This document shows positions 29,864 through 37,160 of a stretch of 48,985 nucleotides of DNA, one piece after another. Made by a program: the position numbers and the translations under genes. Position 1 is the first letter of the stretch. The number at the start of each line of letters is the position of its first letter. The DNA is from Methylobacterium aquaticum. GTDB lineage: Bacteria; Pseudomonadota; Alphaproteobacteria; Rhizobiales; Beijerinckiaceae. The stretch spans positions 1-48,985 of the forward strand of contig NZ_LABX01000102.1 of the NCBI RefSeq assembly GCF_001043915.1, read 5' to 3'. The notes beneath the pieces are model-generated. The model searched no databases. It was not told where the DNA came from and worked only from the letters and a program-made list of their open reading frames with translations.

Positions 29864-30672
29864 GTGATCCCGTCCCGCTCTCGTTCGTCGCTCCGGCTTT
29901 GTGCCATCACCGCCTGCGCGCTCTCACCCGTCGTGACCGCAATCCCGGCTTGCGCTCAGCCTGCACAATCATCGGCCCCCGCCGACGCCACAATCCAGCT
30001 CGATCCGATCACGGTCGAGGGCACCTTCACGGCGACGCCGAGCTACCGCGTCGAGGAACTCTACAGCGGATCGAAGACGATCACCCCGCGGCGTGATCTG
30101 CCCCAGCAGGTCGACGTGGTCCCCCGCGAGGTGCTGCGCGACACAGCCGCCACCCGCGTCGAGCGCGCCCTCGACTACGTGCCCGGCATCGCCAAGCAGA
30201 ACGACTTCGGCAATCAGAACCTCGCCCTCTACTCGGTGCGGGGCTTCGCCACCCAGGACATCTTCCAGAACGGCTTCACCATCGCCCGCGGCTACAACGG
30301 CGCGCCCGATACCCAGAGTCGATCGAGGTGCTCAAGGGCCCGAGCGGAGCGCTCTACGGCCGCAGCGATCCGGGCGGCACCATCAACATCCTGACCAAGC
30401 AGCCGGTCGCCCTGCCGTTCGTCGAGATGGGCACCCTGTTCGGCAGCTTCGGCACCGCCCGCACCACCGACGATGCCGGGGGCCCGCTGACCCAGGACGG
30501 CAGCGTGCTTTACCGCTTCAACGGCGTCCTCGCCCGCCAGGACAGCTTTCGTGATTACGTCGACGGCGACCGGGTGCTTGCCGCGCCTGTGGTGAGCTGG
30601 CAGGTCACTCCCGACACCAAGCTGACGGTCGAGGCCCAGTACCTACGGAACCGCGCGACCTTCGATTGCTAA
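29864..30672 (+). pseudogene. TonB-dependent outer-membrane receptor, frameshifted and truncated
   Basis: From a GTG start at 29864 the frame gives a signal peptide (to about PACAQ), a TonB box region (IQLDPITVEGTF) and a plug domain (LPQQVDVVPREVLRDTAAT, ALDYVPGIAKQNDFGNQN). At about 30310-30320 the frame is lost by a one-base indel; the next frame continues SIEVLKGPSGALYGRSDPGG and TINILTKQPVALPF into the first barrel strands. It ends at 30672 after LRNRATFDC, where the sequence switches to a DUF3606 remnant. Intact receptors are about 700 residues, so most of the barrel is missing. It resembles siderophore-type receptors; the riboswitch suggests a corrinoid-responsive uptake role. Confidence 0.85.
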
Positions 30673-30816
30673 GGACCGACTCGATCTGTCAGAACGCAAG
30701 GCCGTCGAGTTTTGGATGAAGCGATGGGGCGTCACGCAGGACCAGCTTACGGCAGCGCATCGAAAGGTCGGCCGGATCACAAAGGATATCGCTGCCGAGT
30801 TGGGCAAGAAGCGATA
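30671..30816 (+). pseudogene. DUF3606 gene remnant
   Basis: The sequence reads KDRLDLSERKAVEFWMKRWG, then VTQDQLTAAHRKVGRIT, and in a shifted frame KDIAAELGKKR with a stop at 30814-30816. This is the DUF3606 small-protein pattern. Its 5' end is missing, fused to the truncated TonB receptor near 30665, and a one-base loss near 30780 breaks the end. From here to 31011 no further gene is supported. Confidence 0.65.
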
Positions 30817-31011
30817 GGCGTGTGCTTGCAGCAACGAGATATTTCGTCAGGAGACGTCATCGATGGTGAAGCCGCCGCAAAGTTCGGCCCGCTCCCGATG
30901 CCGAACCCAAGATGCGTTACAACCCGTACAAACTCACCGTAATCAGATCGTGGGGTCGCGGGTGGGTGGCGGCCCGATGGATCGGTTTAGGGACGGGAAG
31001 GGGCTGCGCGG

Positions 31012-31902
31012 ATGCCAATTACCAGGACAGACCTCGCGGAGGCGGGCTCACCGGAGGCGCTCGTTAAACACATCCTACAGGCCGAGCCGAACCTTTCGGT
31101 GCCCGTACCGATCCAGGAGCTGTGCGCGCGCCTCGGCATCCTCAGGATCGAGAAGTTCGACACCGACGAGTTCGAGGGCGGCCTCGTCACCGACGCGAAG
31201 CGGTCCGAAGGCACCATCCTCGCAAAGCGCGGGGGCGAACCGCGTCGCCGCTTCACCATCGCACACGAACTCGGCCACTTCCTGATGGCGCACCACGTCC
31301 CGGATCAGCCCGGTCGGTTTCTGTGCAAGAGTTCTGACCTGCTACGCCTCACAGCGAAGCCGGGTGATCCGCGACAGCGGATGGAGATGGAGGCCAACCG
31401 CTTCGCCAGTCTCGTGCTGATGCCCCCGCCCCTTCTGCGGGGGGCGATGGAAGCCTTTCGCGAGCCCGATCTGCAGCACGTTCTTATACTCGCGCGCGAC
31501 TTCGCGGTCGGCAAGGAGGTGGCAGCTCGGGCCTACGTGCAGTACCACCCCGAGCGGATCGCCATCGTCGTGGCGGGCAACGGCAGGGTGCAGCGGTGCT
31601 ATCGCAGCCTCTCCTTCCCGGCTATCAGCTGCGGGGTCGGTAGCCCGGTCCCGACACGGTCGCACTATCATGTAGGTGCGCATCGACTGAACATTGCGAG
31701 CGACATCGCTGCGTGCAGTTCCGACCTCTGGATTGATGTAAAGCGCGATCTTCGCGCGCCGGCCCTCTACGAGCAGGTATACCCCCAGCAGAACGGCTTC
31801 GCGATGATTCTGCTGCGTCTGGAGCCTGTCCCCGAGGACAACGCGGAGGAGCGCAGGCTGGAGGAGGGCTGGCGTCACCGCTTCCACTCGGGGCGACGGT
31901 AG
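31012..31902 (+). CDS. ImmA/IrrE-family metallopeptidase
   Basis: A 296-residue protein. The zinc motif RRFTIAHELGHFLMAHH has HExxH at residues 85-89, followed about 35 residues later by EMEANRFASLVLMPP, the usual third-ligand helix. ImmA-type peptidases commonly cleave partner phage- or element-encoded repressors, or pair with an Xre antitoxin. No Xre-type helix-turn-helix gene is next to it. The C-terminal 150 residues are longer than in minimal ImmA proteins and may form a sensory or substrate domain. It sits at the right edge of the decayed accessory patch. A start ATG follows GGGGCTGCGCGG. Confidence 0.88.
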   Translation: MPITRTDLAEAGSPEALVKHILQAEPNLSVPVPIQELCARLGILRIEKFDTDEFEGGLVTDAKRSEGTILAKRGGEPRRRFTIAHELGHFLMAHHVPDQPGRFLCKSSDLLRLTAKPGDPRQRMEMEANRFASLVLMPPPLLRGAMEAFREPDLQHVLILARDFAVGKEVAARAYVQYHPERIAIVVAGNGRVQRCYRSLSFPAISCGVGSPVPTRSHYHVGAHRLNIASDIAACSSDLWIDVKRDLRAPALYEQVYPQQNGFAMILLRLEPVPEDNAEERRLEEGWRHRFHSGRR

Positions 31903-32022
31903 ACAAGCCTCAGCGAGCGTCCCACGACTGGTCGAGTCAGTCGTGTCGCGAGCGTGCAATGGCTCAGTGCCACCCATCGTAATCGCAGCATGGATTTTTT
32001 TAGGAAAATATCTAGATGACAT

Positions 32023-32115
32023 CTAGAGCACTGCCCGACCAAGTTGCGATCGGGCAGTGCTCTAGGTCTTTTATTTTGCCGCATTTTATGCGACCAACCG
32101 GTGTCGACTTGGTCA
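32023..32115 (-). repeat. Strong hairpin plus family A repeat, copy 3
   Basis: Perfect 16-base arms (CTAGAGCACTGCCCGA at 32023-32038 and its complement at 32050-32065) enclose an 11-base loop; right after comes the family A core in reverse orientation at 32071-32115. The surrounding spacer 31903-32199 is notably AT-rich for this genome (32120-32160) and has no gene. The hairpin could terminate either flanking gene, which converge here, but also recurs in part elsewhere. Confidence 0.75.
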
Positions 32116-32199
32116 GAAAATAATATTATATTATAAAAAACAAAAAACACCGACAAAATTCGCCGATCAAGTCTCAAATCGGCGGAATGCCTTCGTTGA

Positions 32200-33414
32200 T
32201 TATCTCACCATGGGGCAACCGCCATCCGCGAGCGGTCGGAATGCCTGATCCGCTGGGATTGTGTCGACAAGCTTGTAGTAGTCGTATGCGCCCTTCGACT
32301 CCGCCGGCTTCTTCACCTCGAAGAGGTAGATCGGGTGGATTGCCCGCCCGTCCGGACGCACTGTGAGGTCGCCGAACAGCCGGTCGCGCGGGCCTTTGCG
32401 CTTCATCTCCGCCACCGCGGTTCGAGCGTCATCGCTACCGGTGCGTGCCACAGCATCAAGATAGGCGAGCGTGGCCGAATAGACGCCGGCCTGGTTGCCG
32501 CTCGGCACCTTACCCGCCTGACCTGACCGGGCCGCGAACCGCTTCGCGAATGTCCGAGTCTCGTCGTTCATGTCCCAGTAGAATGACTCGGTCAGCAGAA
32601 GGCCCTGAGCATCCTTCAGTCCCATAGCGTGCACATCGTTGATGAAGACCAGGAATGCTACCAGCGATTGACCGCTCTGCGTCAGCCCAAACTCATTGGC
32701 TTGCTTGACGATATTGATCGCATCAGCACCCGCATTGGCGAGCCCGACGACCTTTGCGCCCGATGCTTGCGCCTGCAGCAGCAGGGACGAGAAGTCCGCC
32801 GTACCGAGCGGGTGGCGACTGGCCCCTTTCACGGTGCCGCCATTGCGGGTGACGTAGGCGCTGGCCTCCGACTCGATACCCTGGCCGAGCGCGTAGTTCA
32901 CGGTCAGGAAGTACCAAGACGTGCCGCCGCGTTTCATCATGGCGGCGGCGGTCGTGTTGCCGGTCGCCCAGGCGTCGTTGACCCACTGCACCGTGTTGGG
33001 CGAGCAGGCTTTGCCGGTGAGGTCCGAGGTGGCGGTGGCCGAAGCTAGGAGCGCCATCCGGGTGTCGCGCAGGAGCGCGTTGACGGCCAAGCCCACCGAG
33101 GAGTTCGGTACGTCGACCACCGCGTCGACCTTCTCGACGTCGAGCCACTTGCGGGTAATGGATGAACCGACATCCGCCTTGTTCTGGTGATCCGCCGCAA
33201 CAATCTCGACCCGGATGCCCTTGCCCCCGCCGGCAAAGTCCTCGGCCGCCATGCGGGCGGCCTCGACCGAACCCTGACCGTTGGTGTCCTGGAACGGGCC
33301 AGACATATCAGTCAGCACGCCGATCCGGACCACCCCGTCCGAAATCTCCGCCTTTGCTGCACCCGCCGCAAGCACTATCGTTGCGAGCAGCATGGCCCGC
33401 ATCACCGTGCGCAT
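32200..33414 (-). CDS. ABC transporter substrate-binding protein, probably for aromatic acids
   Basis: A 404-residue periplasmic binding protein (Peripla_BP_6). The signal peptide is MRTVMRAMLLATIVLAAGAAKA. The mature part begins VVRIGVLTDMSGPFQDTNGQG and has EIVAADHQNKADVG and VDAVVDVPNSSVGLAVN, a pattern I associate with aromatic-acid binding proteins of Rhodopseudomonas-type ABC systems. GGGAGGAAG lies upstream of the ATG. It is downstream of the P450 and ferredoxin on the same strand, 36 bases from the ferredoxin stop, so probably the last gene of that operon. No permease or ATPase gene accompanies it here. Confidence 0.88.
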   Translation of the reverse strand: MRTVMRAMLLATIVLAAGAAKAEISDGVVRIGVLTDMSGPFQDTNGQGSVEAARMAAEDFAGGGKGIRVEIVAADHQNKADVGSSITRKWLDVEKVDAVVDVPNSSVGLAVNALLRDTRMALLASATATSDLTGKACSPNTVQWVNDAWATGNTTAAAMMKRGGTSWYFLTVNYALGQGIESEASAYVTRNGGTVKGASRHPLGTADFSSLLLQAQASGAKVVGLANAGADAINIVKQANEFGLTQSGQSLVAFLVFINDVHAMGLKDAQGLLLTESFYWDMNDETRTFAKRFAARSGQAGKVPSGNQAGVYSATLAYLDAVARTGSDDARTAVAEMKRKGPRDRLFGDLTVRPDGRAIHPIYLFEVKKPAESKGAYDYYKLVDTIPADQAFRPLADGGCPMVR

Positions 33415-33450
33415 TGTCTTCCTCCCTTTGAAAGTGATGTTTCCAGCCGC

Positions 33451-33774
33451 TCAGACCTGCCGGTCGGGCAGACGGACCACCAGTCCGTCGAGGGCGGCGG
33501 TCGCGATGATCTGGCAGGATAGCCGGCTCGTCGGCCGACGCTCGGCCGCGGCCCCGTCGAGCAGGGCATCCTCGTCGTCGGACAAGGGCGGCAGTCGCGC
33601 GGACCAGGCCTCGTCGACGTAGACGTGGCAGGTGGCGCACATCGCGTTGCCGCCGCACTCGGCCACGATCCCGTCGAGGCCGTGATGGGTGGCGGCTTGC
33701 ATCAGGCTCGTGCCCTCCGCGACGGCAAGCTCCCGCTGCGCGCCGTCCGGGCGGATGAAGGTAATGGTCGGCAT
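33451..33774 (-). CDS. [2Fe-2S] ferredoxin, P450 electron donor
   Basis: A 107-residue adrenodoxin/putidaredoxin-type ferredoxin. Cluster ligands are Cys40, Cys46, Cys49 (ECGGNAMCATCHVYVDE) and Cys87 (RLSCQII), the C-x5-C-x2-C...C spacing of the family. It would carry single electrons from the reductase to the P450. It begins 15 bases downstream of the P450 stop, on the same strand, and is almost certainly cotranscribed, like palustrisredoxin next to CYP199A2. Start MPTITFIRPDG. Confidence 0.93.
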   Translation of the reverse strand: MPTITFIRPDGAQRELAVAEGTSLMQAATHHGLDGIVAECGGNAMCATCHVYVDEAWSARLPPLSDDEDALLDGAAAERRPTSRLSCQIIATAALDGLVVRLPDRQV

Positions 33775-33788
33775 AACGGGCAAGTCCT

Positions 33789-35042
33789 TCAGGCGGCCAT
33801 CAGGGTGACGGGCAGGCGCTCGAGCCCGCGCAGGGTGTTGTTGTACCGGCGCACGGCCGGTCCGGTGATCGCGATCGCGCCGACCTTCGCGGCCAGGGCC
33901 GACAGGATCACCTCGCCTTCGAGGCGGCCGAGCAGCTGGCCGACGCACATGTGGATGCCGGAGCCGAAGCCGACATGGCCGACCGTCGAGCGGGTCGGGT
34001 CATAGCGGCCGGGGTCGCTCCAGCGGCGCGGGTCGCGGTTGGCGGCGCCCAGGAACATCAGGACCTTGGAGCCCTCGTCGAGATGCACCCCGCCGATCTC
34101 GACCGGCCGCGTCGTGGTGCGGAAGAAGGTCTGGACCGGGCTCTCGAACCGCACCGCCTCCTCGAAGGCCGCGCGGGCGAGGGTCGGATCGTCCCGCAAC
34201 GCAGCCCAGGCGTCGGGGAAGCGGGCCAGGCAGTAGATTGCGGCACCGATGCTGTTCACCGTCGTGTCGAGGCCCGCCGTCAGGAGCGAGCGCACGAGGA
34301 GCGGTGCCTCATCGTGCGTGATGGCGCCTGTATCCGCTGCCGCGTGGATCGCCGCGCCGAAGCCGCCGGGCTTCAGGTTCTCGCGCTGGCACTGCTCCAT
34401 GACCCAGGCGACGTGGGGTGCGGCGGTCTCGAAGGCTCGTTGGCGCAACTCGTTGGGCGGCCCGAAAGCGTTGAAGGCGAGACCCGCATAGGGCAGCAGG
34501 TGCTCGCGCCCGTCCTCGCGTAGGCCGACCGCCTCCGGGAAGACCGAGAGCGGGAAAGCCTCGGCGAGATCGGCGACCGCATCGATCTCGCGACGGTCCA
34601 GGAGCTCGTCGACGAGCTGGTTTGCAGCCGCTTGGAACCGCTCGCGCAGGGTCTTCATGACCGCCGGCGACAGGACCCGGCTCAGCACCGCGCGCGTGCG
34701 TCCATGGGCCGGCGGATCGGCCTCCAGGATCAGGCTCTGAGGCCGCCAGGGCTTCTCCTTGGCGAAGTCGCTCAGGCCCACGCCGCGGCCGGAGCAGAAG
34801 GTCGCCGGATCGTGCAGCACGGCCCGCACCTCCTCGTAGCGCGCGACCGCGTGCACGCCCCAGCGCGGCAGCCACACCACCGGTCCGGCCTCTCGCAACG
34901 CCTCATGGATGCGGTGCGGATCCTCGAAGAACTCAATCGAGAAGGGGTCGACGTCGACGATCGCCGCGCCTGTACCATGGACATCGACCGGCGGGACCGC
35001 CGGCGGCGCAGCAGAATTCGATATATGCGACGGCTCGATCAT
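33789..35042 (-). CDS. Cytochrome P450, CYP199A-like para-substituted benzoate monooxygenase
   Basis: A 417-residue soluble bacterial P450. The I-helix is SLLTAGLDTTVNS, the K-helix ExxR is FEEAVRFES, and the haem loop is FGSGIHMCVGQLLG with the ligand Cys near residue 366. The sequence tracks CYP199A2/A4 closely: RGVGLSDFAKEKPWRPQSL, GLAFNAFGPPNELRQ, ESPVQTFFRTTTR. Residues recalled as holding the substrate carboxylate in CYP199A4 (Arg and Ser of WRPxS, Arg-Ser of VRSLL) and the Phe pocket are all kept. Expected reaction: O-demethylation of 4-methoxybenzoate or oxidation of related para-substituted benzoates. First gene of its operon, with GGAGG upstream. Confidence 0.92.
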   Translation of the reverse strand: MIEPSHISNSAAPPAVPPVDVHGTGAAIVDVDPFSIEFFEDPHRIHEALREAGPVVWLPRWGVHAVARYEEVRAVLHDPATFCSGRGVGLSDFAKEKPWRPQSLILEADPPAHGRTRAVLSRVLSPAVMKTLRERFQAAANQLVDELLDRREIDAVADLAEAFPLSVFPEAVGLREDGREHLLPYAGLAFNAFGPPNELRQRAFETAAPHVAWVMEQCQRENLKPGGFGAAIHAAADTGAITHDEAPLLVRSLLTAGLDTTVNSIGAAIYCLARFPDAWAALRDDPTLARAAFEEAVRFESPVQTFFRTTTRPVEIGGVHLDEGSKVLMFLGAANRDPRRWSDPGRYDPTRSTVGHVGFGSGIHMCVGQLLGRLEGEVILSALAAKVGAIAITGPAVRRYNNTLRGLERLPVTLMAA

Positions 35043-35189
35043 GAGCGATCCTCCATGGCTTATTGCCGTTTTCTATGTAGCGAGCGCGAAAGATTGGCCC
35101 GGATCTCCCCATTAAACGGAGATGTGCGCCTGGACGCGGCCGATCCGTCGAGACATAAGGTGGAGCATCGACAGCGCACCGGAGAGACG
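35043..35189. promoter_or_regulatory. Divergent P450/MarR promoter region with a candidate operator
   Basis: A 147-base gap between the P450 operon and the MarR gene must hold both promoters. It contains an inverted repeat, ATCTCC at 35103-35108 and GGAGAT at 35118-35123, separated by nine bases, of a size suited to a MarR dimer. The local sequence is less GC-rich than the surroundings. Assignment as the operator is inference. Confidence 0.5.
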
Positions 35190-35735
35190 ATGCCATCGGG
35201 TCGAGCAAGACACGCCGCTGGTCGAGCGATCGACCAGGCACCGGCCGCGGACGTGACGCCTGGGCTGCGGCTCGACCTCGAGCGGTACGTGCCGGCGCTC
35301 CTCACCTTCGTCGCCAACAAGCTGTCGCACAGCGCCAGCACCACCTATCAGAGCCGCTTCGGGGTCAACGTCACCGAATGGCGGATCATGTCCCTGCTCG
35401 CCATCGAGCCCGGCATCTCGGCCGCGCGGATCTGCCAAGTGATCGGGTTCGACAAGGGGCCGGTGAGCCGGACCATCGCCTCGATGGAGAAGCGGGATCT
35501 CGTCGCCATCGACGAGGACCCGACCGACGCGCGCCGACGCCTGATCCGCCTGACGGCCCAGGGCGAATCGCTGCACGACGAGATCATCGTCGTGGCGCTG
35601 GAGCGTGAGCGACGTCTGACGGCTTGCCTGACGCCCGAGCAGCGGGACACCCTGATCGATCTTCTCAACCGCCTGCATGCAAACCTCCCAGCCGTGACGA
35701 TGTCCGGGACATCCCGGCGCGAGCGTCGAGATTGA
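35190..35735 (+). CDS. MarR-family transcriptional regulator
   Basis: A 181-residue winged-helix regulator. The recognition region reads GVNVTEWRIMSLLAIEPG, ARICQVIGFDKGPVSRTIASM, and the wing is DPTDARRRLIRLTAQGE, typical of MarR. It has a basic N-terminal extension. It is divergent from the P450 operon and convergent with the reductase gene (24 bases apart). MarR proteins near aromatic catabolism genes usually repress until they bind the aromatic ligand or its CoA ester, so it likely controls the P450 genes. Start at MPSGRARHAAG with GGAGAG upstream. Confidence 0.9.
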   Translation: MPSGRARHAAGRAIDQAPAADVTPGLRLDLERYVPALLTFVANKLSHSASTTYQSRFGVNVTEWRIMSLLAIEPGISAARICQVIGFDKGPVSRTIASMEKRDLVAIDEDPTDARRRLIRLTAQGESLHDEIIVVALERERRLTACLTPEQRDTLIDLLNRLHANLPAVTMSGTSRRERRD

Positions 35736-35759
35736 TCGAGATGGGACGGGCCGCTCCGC

Positions 35760-37004
35760 TCAGGCAGCCGCGGCGGTTCTGATCAGCGCCCGCAAGTCGA
35801 GGGCGAGGTCCGCCGCCTGATCGGGCACCAGTGGCAGGCGCTCGGCGATGAGCCGCCGGGCGATCATGTGGTCGGCAGGCCTGTTCACAGACTCGACCCC
35901 GACGAGGCGGTCGTGCCGGTAGCAGAAGATCGAGAACGCTCCCTGTGCCGGGTCGCCGCGCGTCACGGTCAGATCGTGCGGGTTCGCCAGACCGGCGATC
36001 TGCAGCTTCCAGCCGCCCTGGTCGCTCCAGAACCAGGGCAGGGCAGCGTAGAATGCCGCCCGTCCGGCGAGACGGGCGGCGACACACCGAGCCTGGTCGA
36101 CGGCGTTCTGAACCGATTCGATGCGCGTCGGTGCATTCCCGGCGAAGGAGTTCGGGAACGTGGCGCAGTCGCCGATCGCCGAGATGGACGGGTCCGACGT
36201 GAGAAGGGCCTGGTCGACCAGGATGCCGTCGGCGACGGTCAAACCCGCCTCCGCCGCGAGTTCCACGTTCGGCACGACACCGATGCCGACGAGCACGAGA
36301 TCGGCCGCAAACGCGCGACCGTCGGTCGTCTCGACCGCGGTGACGTGCCCGTCTGCCCCCGTGATGCGGCCCACGCCCACGCCGAAGGCGAACCGGATCC
36401 CGGCGGCCTCGTGTGCGTCCCGAAAAAAGGCCGAGGTCGGCCGGGAGACCGCTCGCGACATGACCCGGTCGGCGAACTCGACGACCGTGACGGCAATCCC
36501 GCGCGCCGCGGCCACCGAGGCGAATTCGAGTCCGATGAAGCCGGCCCCCACGACGACCACACTCTCGACGCCAGCCAGATACCGCTGGACGTCCTCGGCA
36601 TCCGCCAGCGTGCGAAGCTGGAGCACACCGGCGAGGTCGGCCCCAGGAACCGGCAGGGAACGATTGCGGGCTCCTGTGGCCAGGATGAGGTGGTCATAAC
36701 CCAACCGCTCGCCCGACTTGAGTTCGAGCTGCTGGATGGGCCGATCGATAAGGGCGGCCCGCTCGCCGAGCCTGAGCGTGATGCGATGGTCGGCGTAGAA
36801 GCTCGCCGGTCTCAGCGCCAGGGTCCCAGCCGTCGCCTTGCCCGCCAGGTAGGCTTTCGAGAGTGGCGGACGCTGATATGGCGCGACGGGCTCGTCGCCG
36901 ACGATCGTAAGCAATCCGTCGAAGCCCGCCTCACGCAGCGAGGCAGCCGCCTGGAAACCTGCCTGACCGGCTCCGACGACGATGATGTCGCGGCACCCAT
37001 TCAT
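35760..37004 (-). CDS. FAD-dependent NAD(P)H-ferredoxin reductase for the P450 system
   Basis: A 414-residue putidaredoxin reductase-type flavoprotein. The FAD Rossmann motif is VVGAGQAGFQAA at residues 9-20, the NAD(P)H motif is VVGAGFIGLEFA at 151-162, and the second FAD contact is ISAIGDCATFP. APYQRPPLSKAYL and LATGARNRSLP are typical of the family. It would reduce the ferredoxin at 33451-33774 with NADH. It lies beyond the MarR gene on the P450 strand and is transcribed separately. Start MNGCRDIIVVG; a longer frame is open to 37109. Confidence 0.92.
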   Translation of the reverse strand: MNGCRDIIVVGAGQAGFQAAASLREAGFDGLLTIVGDEPVAPYQRPPLSKAYLAGKATAGTLALRPASFYADHRITLRLGERAALIDRPIQQLELKSGERLGYDHLILATGARNRSLPVPGADLAGVLQLRTLADAEDVQRYLAGVESVVVVGAGFIGLEFASVAAARGIAVTVVEFADRVMSRAVSRPTSAFFRDAHEAAGIRFAFGVGVGRITGADGHVTAVETTDGRAFAADLVLVGIGVVPNVELAAEAGLTVADGILVDQALLTSDPSISAIGDCATFPNSFAGNAPTRIESVQNAVDQARCVAARLAGRAAFYAALPWFWSDQGGWKLQIAGLANPHDLTVTRGDPAQGAFSIFCYRHDRLVGVESVNRPADHMIARRLIAERLPLVPDQAADLALDLRALIRTAAAA

Positions 37005-37160
37005 TGCCGAGCCCTGTGCATCGTTTCCTCCGCGGTGGCGATTGAACGCTCTCATGCCCGAAGCTCGCACAATCATGTTGCTCTGGCAACCATTTTGTTG
37101 CCCTGGCAACCATATGAGAGGCGTCGGTCCAAGGTGTCTCGAATGCCGATCAAGCCCGTC

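Noticed and set aside
30863..31011. Possible Xre antitoxin gene before the ImmA-like peptidase
   Set aside because: None of the three plus frames shows a helix-turn-helix pattern; only short translated scraps are present.
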